From JBNKDD01 sp050288085 (GTDB lineage: Bacteria; Chloroflexota; Anaerolineae; Aggregatilineales; UBA3940): a stretch of DNA of 64,000 bases. Positions 1-9,460 of the stretch are shown piece after piece (the stretch's first letter is position 1; every line of letters starts with the position of its first letter). The notes beneath the pieces are model-generated. The model had not been told where the DNA came from. It ran no database searches and saw nothing but the letters and a program-made list of their open reading frames with translations. The stretch is taken from assembly GCA_050288085.1 (NCBI GenBank), contig JBNKDD010000002.1:1-64000 (forward strand), in the 5' to 3' direction. Made by a program: the position numbers and the translations under genes.

Positions 1-2
1 AT

Positions 3-308
3 TTCCGGCAAAAAGTTGAGCTATTGCGGAATGCTCCTGAAAAATACCAGATGATGCGTCAATTCGCCCGTACCTTTGCCGAACAGCGGCCCTGGACAAC
101 CGTTATGGAAGAACTAGAAAAATACTACGGTGAGGCGTGTGCTATCAACAAAGAGATGCTGCAAGTCGCCCAGCGTGAGCGGATACGCCTCCGCGAGCGG
201 ATCAACGCCAACCGCCCTGGGGAAGCAGATGACATGCCTCGCCGACGTCGTGCTCGTCTTGAACAACGCACGTTTGGTGAGGAACCTTTCTATCAAGATG
301 ATTGTTAA
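3..308 (+). CDS. Glycosyltransferase C-terminal fragment (5' end outside window)
   Basis: The reading frame is already open at the left edge and closes with TAA at 308, so about 101 residues of a C-terminus are visible. The first part (FARTFAEQRPWTTVMEELEKYY) resembles the end of GT4-type glycosyltransferases, where an Ala/Arg-rich helix is followed by a Trp and a helix ending in Tyr. The last 40 residues are basic and low in complexity (MPRRRRARLEQR), probably a cytoplasmic tail. A TTG at 24 could serve as a start, but the frame is open upstream of it and no ribosome binding site precedes it. The family assignment rests on this short C-terminal pattern only; the catalytic part is not visible. 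Confidence 0.5.
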   Translation, partial: FRQKVELLRNAPEKYQMMRQFARTFAEQRPWTTVMEELEKYYGEACAINKEMLQVAQRERIRLRERINANRPGEADDMPRRRRARLEQRTFGEEPFYQDDC

Positions 309-391
309 GATAAAACAGACAAATGGTTTATCTGGGACAATTTAGCCAGGTCAGTCTTTAGCCGGATTTTGATCCAATTAGTTGAACAGGA

Positions 392-420
392 TTGACGACC
401 AGGACAGCCTTTTGTAGAAT
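392..420 (+). promoter_or_regulatory. Sigma70-type promoter for the GntR/FadR regulator
   Basis: TTGACG at 392-397 and TAGAAT at 415-420 are separated by exactly 17 bases (5/6 matches to each consensus). The predicted start of transcription is near 427, about 27 bases before the ATG at 454. Read by eye. Confidence 0.6.
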
Positions 421-453
421 TCCTGGAATCTCATTCTAGACACAGGGGACCTT

Positions 454-1167
454 ATGCGTTTAGCTGCGTTGCAATCGGATATCTTACGCTACATTGTCGA
501 AAATGGGTACAAGCCCGGAGACCTGCTTCCCACCATCCAACAGCTCAGCCAGGAACTGGGAGCCAGTGTCCCAAAAGTACGCGAGTCGATGGAGATTGCG
601 CGTGCCTTGGGGCTGGTCGATGTAAAACCAGGCCGCGGCACGCTGGTAAATGATTATACATTTACCCCGGCTGCGACTCTGAGTGTTCTGTATGCGATTG
701 GGCAGGCTCCAGAATCCTTTGAGCATTTACGGATGCTCCGCACGGCTGTCGAAGTTAGTTTCTGGAACGAGGCCACCCAGAAACTCAGCCGGAGTGATCA
801 CATTTTCCTGCGCCGATTGATTACCTCGGCACTTGAGCGGCTGGGACAGCAGCCCATTCAGGTGCCTGTAATCGAACATCGCACCTTCCACCTGACAATA
901 TTCAAGCATCTTGATAACCCATTTGTGACCGGGATTTTAGAGGCTTTCTGGGAAGCCTACGAAGCCTTTGGCCTGCATCTTTATGCAGACTTAAATTATC
1001 ATCGCAAAGTGTGGAAATATCACCGGCAGATTGTAGATGCGATAGAACGTGGGAGCATTGAGGAGAGTCGGCAGTTGTTTATTGAGCACACCGGGCTGCT
1101 CCGCCACCGCGAACAACCTCCTAAACCATCACCCCGGAAGAAGAGAAGTTTCTTCGATTTTGAGTAG
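454..1167 (+). CDS. GntR/FadR-family transcriptional regulator
   Basis: 237 aa. Residues 1-65 form a GntR winged helix-turn-helix (YKPGDLLPTIQQLSQELGAS, then VRESMEIARALGLV and the wing PGRGTLV). Residues about 90-220 look like the all-helical FCD effector domain, with His residues in the helices around HRTFHLTIF and in EHTGLL that could be metal or ligand contacts. Proteins of this FadR subfamily are usually repressors answering to organic or fatty acids; the ligand cannot be told here. The C-terminus is basic (PSPRKKRS). The ATG has GGGGA eight bases upstream. It is a single gene with its own promoter; neighbours give no clear target. Confidence 0.85.
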   Translation: MRLAALQSDILRYIVENGYKPGDLLPTIQQLSQELGASVPKVRESMEIARALGLVDVKPGRGTLVNDYTFTPAATLSVLYAIGQAPESFEHLRMLRTAVEVSFWNEATQKLSRSDHIFLRRLITSALERLGQQPIQVPVIEHRTFHLTIFKHLDNPFVTGILEAFWEAYEAFGLHLYADLNYHRKVWKYHRQIVDAIERGSIEESRQLFIEHTGLLRHREQPPKPSPRKKRSFFDFE

Positions 1168-1187
1168 GTGAGGCGTAAACGGTAAAT

Positions 1188-2240
1188 TTAACGCCGGAAC
1201 ATCTCATCTATAAGCGGCTCAATCAGATACCACTGCGGCTCAAGAACCGATGCACCGGCACTGGTTGTCATGCCGACTGCCATTTCACGCGTTAGAACCT
1301 GACGATCAATCCCATCCGGGCCAACCACGACGATGGTAGGAGTAATTAAGGCCATATCCAGGAGAGTCAGGTCGGTGTCAACATTCTGGCTAAAAGCCAG
1401 GTAGACATCAGGCCAGCGCCACCAATTCTCCGGGGCCATCAACTGCCGGGTCAACGCCTCGATAACCTGCTGCTGGCGGGCGGCCCGTTCAAAATCGCTC
1501 GAATCATGACGGATACGAGCATATTGAAGCGCCCTTTCCCCATCCATATGCTGTGTGCCAGCCTGGAATTCAACAACCATAGTGCCATAGTCCGATGTCG
1601 GATATTCATAATCGATGAAGTAATTTTCAACATCAATGGTGACACCGCCCGCCGCATCGACTATAGCGACGAAGGCATCGAAGTTTAGCCTCACCGTCCG
1701 ATGAATGGGCACATTAAAATTGTTAGCAACGGTCTGAGCGGCTAGCTGCGGTCCGCTCCCCGCTACGTCAGCTTCACCGAGGATGTGGGCAGCATTAATG
1801 CGCTGCTGTCCATATCCAGGCACATCGACATACAAATCACGCGGGATGGATAACATCCCGATATAAGAGTGGCGCGGGTCAACTGTGGTCAGGATGACTG
1901 TATCGGTACGGGTAACCACCCCTTCTCCTGGGCGAGCATCAATACCCAGAACCAGGATATTGGTACGCGGTGGCGGCGCAACAATATACAACAGTACCAT
2001 CAGAACGGTAAATGCCAGAGCGAACACCCCCCCGGCAATAACCAGCCGGAGCAAGCAGCCAAGACAGGAAGAACGGCGGCGGCGTTTCCGCTCTTTTTTT
2101 CGAGATGGTGGTTGTGGTTGAGGGGGTGGCGGTATCTGAGGGCCGGGCTGGGTGACCTCAGCCGGGGATCGCCTGACAGTCTGATCCGGATCGAAGGCTC
2201 GGCTTCGCCGCGTTAGATTGGGAGGTTCATAATCTGACAT
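1188..2240 (-). CDS. LytR-CpsA-Psr (LCP) family cell-envelope phosphotransferase
   Basis: 350 aa. The N-terminus (1-60) is cytoplasmic, Pro-rich and strongly basic (KKERKRRRRSS), followed by one membrane segment (about 62-87) and an extracytoplasmic LCP domain (about 92-300). Recognisable blocks are NILVLGIDARPGEG, RTDTVILTTVDP, the core SIPRDLYVDVPGYGQQRINA, and the Arg-rich RALQYARIRHDSSDFERAARQQ, which binds the pyrophosphate of polyprenyl-linked glycans. LCP enzymes ligate envelope polymers to peptidoglycan or other acceptors. What the acceptor is in a thin-walled Chloroflexota cell is open. It is the last gene of a minus-strand run beginning with rplI/clpC. Confidence 0.9.
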   Translation of the reverse strand: MSDYEPPNLTRRSRAFDPDQTVRRSPAEVTQPGPQIPPPPQPQPPSRKKERKRRRRSSCLGCLLRLVIAGGVFALAFTVLMVLLYIVAPPPRTNILVLGIDARPGEGVVTRTDTVILTTVDPRHSYIGMLSIPRDLYVDVPGYGQQRINAAHILGEADVAGSGPQLAAQTVANNFNVPIHRTVRLNFDAFVAIVDAAGGVTIDVENYFIDYEYPTSDYGTMVVEFQAGTQHMDGERALQYARIRHDSSDFERAARQQQVIEALTRQLMAPENWWRWPDVYLAFSQNVDTDLTLLDMALITPTIVVVGPDGIDRQVLTREMAVGMTTSAGASVLEPQWYLIEPLIDEMFRR

Positions 2241-2290
2241 GAGTGTATTTTATCATCTGTGTGGTTAACAATGATAGTGGGTTGGTGGAA

Positions 2291-2836
2291 TTATTCCTTG
2301 AGATGCGCCAAACCCAGGCCAATAATTGCCACCGATCCCAGGGTAGGAAACTCGCCGGACTGCAATCCTGCACGGAGGCGATCAACGGTATACAGATGCA
2401 GGGTTAATTCCTGTAGGTCACCGGGATCGGGTTTCTTCACCTGGACGGCCTGCAAAGCCAGGTAAGCATGACAGATTCCTGAACCCCGGTTGCCATCTGT
2501 TATCAATATCCCCAGTGATTGCCACTCTGGAGCTTCCATACCGGTTTCTTCGAGAAACTCTCGCTTTGCGCTGAGTAATGGTTCCTCACCCGGCTCAATA
2601 CTTCCGGCTGGCAAACCCAATACCCGCCGTTTGAGCGCATGTTTATACTGCTCAACAAGGGGGACTCTTCCATCAGCAGTGAGCGCAAAGATGATGACGT
2701 AGGGAGCCGAATCGATCATGTAGAAATCAGGGATGACGGTCTGCCCATCCTCTAACCGGATCGCTTCCTGGTAAACACGGAACCAGGGTGAGCAGTTCAA
2801 TAATTCCTCGCGCTTCAGAGTTTCCCAACCAGCCAT
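2291..2836 (-). CDS. Nudix hydrolase, ADP-ribose pyrophosphatase type
   Basis: 181 aa, about the usual size for ADP-ribose/nucleoside-diphosphate-sugar pyrophosphatases. The full Nudix box Gx5Ex7REUXEEXGU is present at about residues 77-99 (G-SIEPG-E-EPLLSAK-REFLEETGM). The preceding strand VPLVEQYKHALKRRVLGLPAGS matches the substrate-side signature of the ADPRase group. It probably hydrolyses ADP-ribose or a related dinucleotide in the cytoplasm as housekeeping. The start lies two bases from the stop of rimO, so the two are probably co-translated. Confidence 0.85.
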   Translation of the reverse strand: MAGWETLKREELLNCSPWFRVYQEAIRLEDGQTVIPDFYMIDSAPYVIIFALTADGRVPLVEQYKHALKRRVLGLPAGSIEPGEEPLLSAKREFLEETGMEAPEWQSLGILITDGNRGSGICHAYLALQAVQVKKPDPGDLQELTLHLYTVDRLRAGLQSGEFPTLGSVAIIGLGLAHLKE

Positions 2837-2838
2837 GA

Positions 2839-4227
2839 CTACGACTCTCCATTCGTAGTGAGATCATCCAGCATAATCACCTGTGGATCGTTGGTATCCG
2901 CCGTGCCGACCAGATCGTAAGGCATCGCCCCGGTAATGCGTACCGGAACAATCTCACCGACCGGCAGTTCGCCCTCGACCAACACCATCCCATCAATTTC
3001 GGGAGCATCCCGGTAGGATCGCCCCACGCTGATCCCATCTCCGAAACCCTCAACCAGGACGGGCAGCGTTTTGCCAATAAATGCCTGGTTACGTTGGAGA
3101 GAGATTTCCTGCTGAAGTTCCATCAATTGAGCACGGCGATCCTGCATTACTTCTTCCGCTACTTGATCAGGCAAATCGGCGCTGGGAGTTCCGGCTTCAT
3201 AGCTATAGGTGAAAGCGCCTACCCGGTCGAATTGTAAGTCCTGTACGAAGTTCAAGAGACCGTTGAACTCTTCGTCCGTTTCGCCGGGATAACCAACAAT
3301 GAATGTTGTTCGGATGGCGAGGTCAGGCATAGCCTTACGCATGGTGGCAATAGTCTCCTCCACCCATTCGACCTTTGCAGGTCGGCGCATCCGCTTCAAT
3401 ACATCAGGGTGACCATGTTGAAGAGGCATGTCAAGATAGGGCAAAATGCGCTCATGTCCCGCCATCACATTGATCAGGCGAGGGGTGACATAACCGGGAT
3501 AGGCATACATTACCCGAATCCAGGGGACGTTGGGTGTTACTTCAACAATCTGCTCCAACAGAGAAGCCAACCCATCTTTGATCCCAATATCGTGCCCATA
3601 ATCGGTCGTATCCTGGGAGATCAGGATGATCTCCTTGATACCTATATCATCTAATTGGGCAGCCTCATCGATAATCGATTGGACGGGGCGGCTGATCTGT
3701 GTCCCCTTAATGGCCGGGATCGCACAAAAAGCACAGGGACGGCGGCAGCCATCGGCAATCTTGAGGTAGGCGCTCGCCCCCTGAATAGATACCCGAAGGA
3801 CTCCCTGCTCATCGGTTCCGACCGTCAGAGCTTCGTCCGGTAAGTGATAGAGCGGTTCAGGATGCTGGCGTTTACGCAGCTTTTTGAGCAGATCGAGGAT
3901 ATCCATCCAACGCCGGGTGCCGATCACCCCATCCAATCCGGCGACTTCTTGTGAAAGCGCCGAACCATAGCGCTGAGTCAGGCAGCCAGCCGCTATCAAC
4001 AATTGGTCGGGGCGTTTGGAATCCGCTAACTCCTGCAGGGCCTCGATGCTTTCTTCCCTGGCCGGGCCAATAAAGCCACAGGTATTGACGATCAGGACGC
4101 TGGCCTCTTCCGGGTCGGCGGTTGCATGGTAGCCATCACGGTTCAAAAGCTGTGCCATACTTTCCGAGTCAACGGTATTCTTGGCACAACCCAGACTCAA
4201 TAGATAATAAGTGTGTCGGTCAGACAT
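2839..4227 (-). CDS. rimO: Ribosomal protein S12 methylthiotransferase RimO
   Basis: 462 aa. Radical-SAM methylthiotransferase that thiomethylates the conserved aspartate of ribosomal protein S12. The N-terminal UPF0004 domain starts with SLGCAKNTVDSE and holds the three Cys that bind the auxiliary 4Fe-4S cluster (SLGC, NTCGFI, AAGC). The radical-SAM motif CRRPCAFCAIP (CxxxCxxC) is near residue 160, and a C-terminal TRAM-like domain ends the protein. SLGCAKN and the FI after NTCG favour RimO over MiaB. It lies in a run with the RodZ-like gene upstream and the Nudix gene downstream. Confidence 0.93.
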   Translation of the reverse strand: MSDRHTYYLLSLGCAKNTVDSESMAQLLNRDGYHATADPEEASVLIVNTCGFIGPAREESIEALQELADSKRPDQLLIAAGCLTQRYGSALSQEVAGLDGVIGTRRWMDILDLLKKLRKRQHPEPLYHLPDEALTVGTDEQGVLRVSIQGASAYLKIADGCRRPCAFCAIPAIKGTQISRPVQSIIDEAAQLDDIGIKEIILISQDTTDYGHDIGIKDGLASLLEQIVEVTPNVPWIRVMYAYPGYVTPRLINVMAGHERILPYLDMPLQHGHPDVLKRMRRPAKVEWVEETIATMRKAMPDLAIRTTFIVGYPGETDEEFNGLLNFVQDLQFDRVGAFTYSYEAGTPSADLPDQVAEEVMQDRRAQLMELQQEISLQRNQAFIGKTLPVLVEGFGDGISVGRSYRDAPEIDGMVLVEGELPVGEIVPVRITGAMPYDLVGTADTNDPQVIMLDDLTTNGES

Positions 4228-4254
4228 ATCGGCATCCTGAATAGACAGGTGTCC

Positions 4255-5355
4255 CTACGAGTTCGGGGTCGAGGTAGGAACAAAGGTGGACGTTGGCGTG
4301 ATGGTGGGGGTAGGTGTAGGGGTGATCTGCCCGCCCACCGTAAAAATGCGTTCGACGATCTCACCGCGCCCCCCCATCGGGCCGATATCCTGCCCATTAT
4401 AGGTGACGATCAATCCGGCCCCATTACCCGTCCGAACGAGAATCTGTTCAGCCCCATCAAATTGGAGCAAGGTCCCCGGTTCAGCCTGGCCTTCGTACTG
4501 GGTTTGCCCATCCACTATAATTGTCGTCCAGGCACGCTGCTCGACCGTAATCGTCAACAGCACCCGGTCCAATATCTGCACCCCGGAGTCCGGGAGAGGG
4601 GTATCGGTTGGGACAAAGGTTGGACTGGCAGTCGCCTCAGTGCGGGCTTCAAAGGTCTGGAAGAAGGCAGGGTTTTCAGAAGTAGGTACGACATCTTCTA
4701 CCGAAATTTTACTGATCTGGGTGGTAACCGCCCAGATAATCACAGCAAACCCGATCAGCAGGATGGCTCCGGTCAGCAAGCCTGAACGGAGAATATTCCC
4801 TAAGGATGACTGGCGAGCCGGTGGTTCTAATACTTCGGTTGAGCGAGGTGGTACCAGACCACCTTGAGCACGGGGCATCGGCGGCGAAGTCGACTCTGCG
4901 GCTCCCATAGAACGAGGGCGAGATGGGCCCACCCGTTGATCCGGGGCGATATAAACAGGGCGCGGCAGCGGTTGGGGTGGCGCTTGCGGTACGGACTCGT
5001 CCGGTATAGGTGGCTGAGATGGATATGCAATAGGGGCGGCTGTGCTTGGTGGTGGAGGAGCCTCGAATACACGACCCGCAGTGACGGTGGTTACTGCCCC
5101 GCCGCTGCTGCCCGTCATATCACCAAAATCTGCCACAATACTGTTAGCATCCAGGTGCAAAAACTGGGCGTAGTTACGCAAAAACCCCCTGGCATGGGTA
5201 ATCGACGGCAGCACACTAAAATCTCCAGTCTCAAGAGCCTGGAGATACTTGACACGAATGCGTGTCTGCGCTTCAACCTCTTCCAGGGAAAGTGCTTGCG
5301 ACTCACGCGCCTGGCGCAGCATCGCCCCTAATGTTTGTAGATTGTCTTCGGCCAC
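4255..5355 (-). CDS. RodZ-like helix-turn-helix membrane protein
   Basis: 366 aa. Residues 5-75 form a Xre/HTH_25 domain (LGAMLRQARESQALSLEEVE, then RGFLRNYAQFLHLD), as in RodZ. A Pro-rich linker (about 95-170) precedes a single membrane segment (SGLLTGAILLIGFAVIIWAV). An extracytoplasmic DUF4115-type beta domain follows (VLLTITVEQRAWTTIIVDGQ), and the tail is Thr/Pro-rich (TPTPTITPTSTF). RodZ links the MreB cytoskeleton to cell-wall synthesis; no mreB is in the window, so the cellular role is inferred from architecture alone. The downstream neighbour rimO starts 27 bases after the stop. Confidence 0.8.
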   Translation of the reverse strand: MAEDNLQTLGAMLRQARESQALSLEEVEAQTRIRVKYLQALETGDFSVLPSITHARGFLRNYAQFLHLDANSIVADFGDMTGSSGGAVTTVTAGRVFEAPPPPSTAAPIAYPSQPPIPDESVPQAPPQPLPRPVYIAPDQRVGPSRPRSMGAAESTSPPMPRAQGGLVPPRSTEVLEPPARQSSLGNILRSGLLTGAILLIGFAVIIWAVTTQISKISVEDVVPTSENPAFFQTFEARTEATASPTFVPTDTPLPDSGVQILDRVLLTITVEQRAWTTIIVDGQTQYEGQAEPGTLLQFDGAEQILVRTGNGAGLIVTYNGQDIGPMGGRGEIVERIFTVGGQITPTPTPTITPTSTFVPTSTPNS

Positions 5356-5429
5356 GTAAACCCTATTTCACGGCAAAGAGCCACCGGCAACTTTGTCCAC
5401 CGGTAGATTGCGATAAGCAGCGAGGCTGC

Positions 5430-6038
5430 TTACTCCTCTTCCGCAACGGGCTGTTCGGCTTCTGCTTCAGCTTCTGCTTCAGCTTCGACTTCTTTTACGG
5501 CTTCCTCAACAGCGACCGCTTCAGCTTCTTCCAGGACTTCCTCAGCTTCGGCTTCGGCTTCGACCTCTTCTTCCTCAACCAGGCGCGGGTCTTCGCCTTC
5601 GCGGAAGACGACCACCTTGATGGTCGGTGCAAGCCCGGCATCCAGGCGAACCGGCAGATCAAATTCGCCGAGTTCACGCAGGGGACGATCACCGATGCGC
5701 CGCCGGTCGATTTCCAGGCCAATCTGTTCCTGCAACTGCTCGGCGATCTGTGCATTAGTTACAGAGCCATACAATTTACCGGCGTCGCTTGCCTTGACGC
5801 TAAAGTATAGGGTCAGTTCTTGAATCTGCTCGGCGACCTGACCGAATTCTTTATCACGCTGGGCACGGCGAACCTCGGCCTGTTTGCGGAGATTTTCAAG
5901 GCGACGAAGCATACCGGCTGAAGCCTTCACAGCCATTCCTCTGGGGATCAGGTAATTGCGTGCATAACCGGGTGCAACATCAACGACATCCCCGGCAACC
6001 CCCTGTTTATACACGTCCTCTAGCAGGATAATCTTCAT
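5430..6038 (-). CDS. rplI: 50S ribosomal protein L9 with long acidic C-terminal tail
   Basis: 202 aa when started at MKIILLEDVY (ATG at 6038), the canonical L9 N-terminus. The longer in-frame extension to 6104 is rejected because it matches nothing in L9. Residues 1-50 hold the rRNA-binding N-domain (GDVVDVAPGYARNYLIPRG), then the connecting helix (about 50-75) and C-domain (about 75-150). The final 50 residues are an Ala/Glu/Val repeat, an acidic extension absent from ordinary L9 of about 150 aa. The gene lies downstream of the clpC terminator and has its own candidate promoter at 6076-6104. Confidence 0.93.
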   Translation of the reverse strand: MKIILLEDVYKQGVAGDVVDVAPGYARNYLIPRGMAVKASAGMLRRLENLRKQAEVRRAQRDKEFGQVAEQIQELTLYFSVKASDAGKLYGSVTNAQIAEQLQEQIGLEIDRRRIGDRPLRELGEFDLPVRLDAGLAPTIKVVVFREGEDPRLVEEEEVEAEAEAEEVLEEAEAVAVEEAVKEVEAEAEAEAEAEQPVAEEE

Positions 6039-6075
6039 AATTTTCTTTAACCTCTGTAATGTTTGTCGGGCGGGT

Positions 6076-6104
6076 ATCTTACCCCATTCACCATATATCA
6101 ACAA
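6076..6104 (-). promoter_or_regulatory. Candidate promoter for rplI
   Basis: On the minus strand TTGTTG (6099-6104) and TAAGAT (6076-6081) are 17 bases apart, about 38 bases before the rplI ATG and directly after the clpC terminator. The hexamers are imperfect (4/6 each), so this is a reasonable but unproven candidate. Confidence 0.4.
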
Positions 6105-6120
6105 GCATCAGCCAGACAAT

Positions 6121-6153
6121 CAAAAGGCGGAGCCGGAAAATTCCAGCCCCGCC
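6121..6153 (-). terminator. Rho-independent terminator of clpC
   Basis: On the minus strand a 13-bp stem (GGCGGGGCTGGAA pairing with TTCCGGCTCCGCC, two G-U pairs) with a short TT loop is followed by TTTT. It starts 25 bases after the clpC stop and separates clpC from rplI. Confidence 0.85.
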
Positions 6154-6177
6154 AGGTGTTCACAGTGGAAATAATGT

Positions 6178-8682
6178 CTACGATGTCATAGACACTTCGA
6201 GTTCGTCTTCCTTTTCGCTCTGGGTAAAGGTCAGTTCCTTATCGGCATAATCCATGACGATCAGGCGGCCTGGCTCGAAATTGCCTGACAGAATGCGATC
6301 AGACAGTGCATCTTCGACCTGATTCTGGATAACGCGGCGTAAAGGCCGGGCACCAAACTCTGGGTCGAACCCTTCTTCAGCCAGATATTCTTTGGCCGCT
6401 TCCGTTGCCTTCAGGTGAACATCATGATCACCTAGACGCTCGCGGACTTCGTCCAGCAGAATATCAACGATTTGCTTGATCTCTTCCTTCGTAAGCGCCC
6501 GGAAGACGATGGTCGCATCAACACGATTCAGAAATTCGGGCCGGAAGGCGCGGCGAAGCTGTTCCATGAGTTTCTTGCGCATCTCATCGTAGGCTTCAAC
6601 TTCTTCATGCTCCGCCTCACGTGGGACAGCAAAACCGAGTTGAGCCCCGCGCTTAATCGTATCTGCACCGACATTACTGGTCATGATGATGATCGCATTG
6701 CGGAAGTCAACTGTCCGTCCACGAGCATCCGACAGATGCCCTTCTTCCATAATCTGGAGAAGCATATTGAAGGCTTCCGGGTGCGCCTTTTCGATCTCGT
6801 CAAAGACCACAATCGAGTACGGGCGGCGGCGGACTGCTTCGGTGAGCTGGCCTGCATCCTCATAGCCAACATAGCCTGGGGGTGCACCAACTAACCGCGC
6901 AACTGTGTGACGCTCCATGAACTCGCTCATATCAAGCTGGATCAGGGCATCTTCGCTGCCGAACAGGAATTCGGCCAGGGCCTTGGTCAGTTCGGTTTTT
7001 CCGACACCGGTTGGGCCTAAGAAGATAAAGGAGCCAATTGGGCGGCGCGGGCTCTTCAGACCGGCACGTGCCCGGCGAACCGCTTTACTGATGGCCTCAA
7101 TCGCCTCATCCTGCCCAACAATGCGTTCGTGAAGTACATCTTCCATCTCAAGGAGACGGGCGCTTTCTTCGCTGGCAAGTTGAGTTACAGGGATGCCGGT
7201 CCACATGGCGACCACTTCGGCGATATCTTCCTCGGTCACCTGAGCCTCACCGGATTCATTCCAGTGTTCGCGGATCGATTGAACCAGTTCTTCCAGTTCC
7301 TCTTTGCGACGCTCAAGGATGATTTTTGCATCCTCTGCCTCGAACTCGTCCGCTTCCAGCTTTTGATTGATTTCTTCCAGTTCTTCCTCAGCGCGGCGAT
7401 ACCGGATCGCCTCCGGTGACTTGTACATCCGCACACGGGAAGCGCTCTCGTCGATCAGGTCGATGGCCTTATCCGGCAAGAACCGGTCGGTCACGTAGCG
7501 GGTCGAAAGATGAGCCGCTGCTTCGATGGCCTCATCCGTAATCTTAAGAGCGTGATGTTCTTCGTAGGGTAGACGAATACCCTTCAAAATATTAATGGTT
7601 TCTTCTACGCTGGGTTGATCGACGATCACCGGCTGGAAACGGCGCTCTAATGCCGCATCCGACTCGATGTGACGTCGATATTCGTCCAGGGTGGTCGCGC
7701 CGATGCATTGCAGTTCGCCGCGTGCCAGCGCCGGTTTGAGGATATTCGCAGCATCAACCGAACTCCCCGCCGAACCTGCACCAACCAGCATGTGCACCTC
7801 GTCAATAAACAGGATGCTCTCGGAGGATTTCAGTTCCTCGATCACCCGCTTGAGGCGTTCTTCAAATTGACCCCGGTACATCGTACCGGCAACCAGTGAT
7901 CCCACATCAAGCTGAAGCACCCGCTTGCCAAGCAGTGGGCCGGGTGTCTCACCCTCGATAATGCGTTGGGCCAGCCCTTCGACAATGGCCGTTTTGCCCA
8001 CGCCCGGTTCACCGATCAGTGCCGGGTTATTTTTGGTACGGCGGCTGAGAATCTGGATAACCCGCTCGATCTCCATCTGCCGACCAATCACCGGGTCAAG
8101 TTTGCCTTCCTCGGCCAGCTTGGTCAGGTCGGTTGCCAGCTGGTCGACCAGCGGCGTTTTCTGACCACCACTCGGCTCACGCTTAGAACGGCTTGAACGG
8201 GGTGGTGGAGCCGGTCGTGGAGAAGCCGGGGATGAAGTCCCGCTTTCCAATTCACGCTCGGTCTGTTTCCGAATCTCTTCGGGTGAGATGCTGAGTGCTT
8301 TCAACACGTCAACGGCAACACCCTCGTTGTGACGGGCCAGAGCGAGCAACAGGTGTTCCGTGCCGATATAATGGTGTCCTAACCGGCGAGCTTCTTCCAC
8401 TGCCAGTTCAAGGACCTTCTTAGTACCGGGGGATAGATCAAGTTTTGAGAAAGGCGCGCGTTGTCCGGATCGAGTCTTGCGCTCGACCAGTACTTCGATC
8501 TTCTTCTGATCAAGTCCCAAACGACGCAATACACGCCCTGCAACGCCCCCTTCTTCTCGCAGGAGACCCAACAGAAGATGCTCGGTTCCAATATAACTGT
8601 GTTGTAGACGTTCTGCCTCTTCTTGCGCCAGACTCAAAACACGCCGTGCTCGTTGAGTAAAGCGTTGCATCTTATCGGGCAT
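6178..8682 (-). CDS. clpC: ATP-dependent Clp protease ATP-binding subunit ClpC
   Basis: 834 aa from the ATG at 8682, chosen because GGAGGG lies eight bases upstream; a longer in-frame start at 8712 has no such site. Order of domains: two Clp-N repeats (about 1-145), AAA module 1 with Walker A GEPGVGKT and Walker [12 protein letters not shown], a UVR-type coiled middle domain (about 415-460), AAA module 2 with GPTGVGKT and [14 protein letters not shown], and a ClpB-D2-small domain. This is the HSP100 unfoldase that feeds ClpP. The class III layout with N repeats and short middle domain points to ClpC rather than ClpB. No CIRCE or CtsR-like heptad repeat was seen upstream, so heat regulation is not evident. 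Confidence 0.95.
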   Translation of the reverse strand: MPDKMQRFTQRARRVLSLAQEEAERLQHSYIGTEHLLLGLLREEGGVAGRVLRRLGLDQKKIEVLVERKTRSGQRAPFSKLDLSPGTKKVLELAVEEARRLGHHYIGTEHLLLALARHNEGVAVDVLKALSISPEEIRKQTERELESGTSSPASPRPAPPPRSSRSKREPSGGQKTPLVDQLATDLTKLAEEGKLDPVIGRQMEIERVIQILSRRTKNNPALIGEPGVGKTAIVEGLAQRIIEGETPGPLLGKRVLQLDVGSLVAGTMYRGQFEERLKRVIEELKSSESILFIDEVHMLVGAGSAGSSVDAANILKPALARGELQCIGATTLDEYRRHIESDAALERRFQPVIVDQPSVEETINILKGIRLPYEEHHALKITDEAIEAAAHLSTRYVTDRFLPDKAIDLIDESASRVRMYKSPEAIRYRRAEEELEEINQKLEADEFEAEDAKIILERRKEELEELVQSIREHWNESGEAQVTEEDIAEVVAMWTGIPVTQLASEESARLLEMEDVLHERIVGQDEAIEAISKAVRRARAGLKSPRRPIGSFIFLGPTGVGKTELTKALAEFLFGSEDALIQLDMSEFMERHTVARLVGAPPGYVGYEDAGQLTEAVRRRPYSIVVFDEIEKAHPEAFNMLLQIMEEGHLSDARGRTVDFRNAIIIMTSNVGADTIKRGAQLGFAVPREAEHEEVEAYDEMRKKLMEQLRRAFRPEFLNRVDATIVFRALTKEEIKQIVDILLDEVRERLGDHDVHLKATEAAKEYLAEEGFDPEFGARPLRRVIQNQVEDALSDRILSGNFEPGRLIVMDYADKELTFTQSEKEDELEVSMTS

Positions 8683-8911
8683 AAGTGCAGCCCTCCATAT
8701 CTTTCTAACCAATAAACTTATGGGCTGATCGTACCGTATTCAATACAAATCTGCTAGTGTGGCAGTTCTCAAAAGGCAACTGTTATAGATTTCTTATATC
8801 AATCTTTCTTTCCAAGATTGTGTTGCCCAGATAGACGACCACCCACAACGCAGAACCTATAAATACAGCATATAGGGTACTGGCCCTACATTCAATAAGA
8901 AAAGCGTCCCA

Positions 8912-9460
8912 TCAATTGGAGATAACCTGACAGCCGACTTCGCTTGGATGGTCAAGTACCTGGACAGTGGGAGGTAGGTCACGGATCAACCAGTACACCA
9001 TCAGGTCACCGGCGGCGCTGATAAACATGACCGTGCCATAAGCAACCAACCAGCCGCTGTTTACGGCACAACCTATCCACCCCGGTATCAGTCCCAGGGC
9101 AATGCCCGGAAGCAATACACCAACCCGGTAGGCGGATGCATTGAGTGGCACTTTGCAATGGGCATAAGGGGTCAGGCTTTTGATTCCAAACTCAATGTCC
9201 TGCCACTTGACCCGACCAACGACCATCCATCCGATGGCATGTAGAAGTTCATGAACGACCACACCAACCAGGATAGCGCCCATGAATAGCATCACCTGGA
9301 GAACTCTAAAAGAGAAGGTGAGCTGTGAAGAGAGCAGAATAAATGGAACGAGGATGATGGCAGCCAGCACCGGCATCAAAATCAATGCATAGAGATTCGC
9401 CGCCAGGAGAGAAACCGTCCGATCTTCGATCGGGGAATCTGATTTTGCGTTCATATCCAA
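8912..9460 (-). CDS. DUF3267-type membrane zincin, copy 2 of a tandem pair
   Basis: 182 aa, predicted integral membrane protein with about four hydrophobic segments. The zinc-protease-like motif HELLHAIGW (HExxH) lies in the second one, near residue 70. DUF3267 proteins are putative membrane metallopeptidases of unknown substrate. It is strongly similar along its whole length to the gene at 9519-10076 (same LIPGWIGC, SAAGDLM, DHPSxxGCQVI blocks), so the two arose by tandem duplication. The leader carries a copy of the recR 3' end (see findings). Translation may start at TTG 9460, the same place as in the sister gene, or at ATG 9454. Confidence 0.75.
   Translation of the reverse strand: MDMNAKSDSPIEDRTVSLLAANLYALILMPVLAAIILVPFILLSSQLTFSFRVLQVMLFMGAILVGVVVHELLHAIGWMVVGRVKWQDIEFGIKSLTPYAHCKVPLNASAYRVGVLLPGIALGLIPGWIGCAVNSGWLVAYGTVMFISAAGDLMVYWLIRDLPPTVQVLDHPSEVGCQVISN

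Noticed and set aside
4213..5331. Several plus-strand frames opposite the RodZ-like gene
   Set aside because: Low-complexity shadows of the repetitive Pro/Thr codons on the minus strand.
8683..8911. CIRCE or CtsR operator upstream of clpC
   Set aside because: No TTAGCACTC-N9-GAGTGCTAA and no GGTCAAA heptad repeat found.
8912..8914. TGA of the second DUF3267 gene as a selenocysteine codon
   Set aside because: The paralog ends at the same place, no Cys is expected there, and no redox motif or SECIS-like hairpin was seen.
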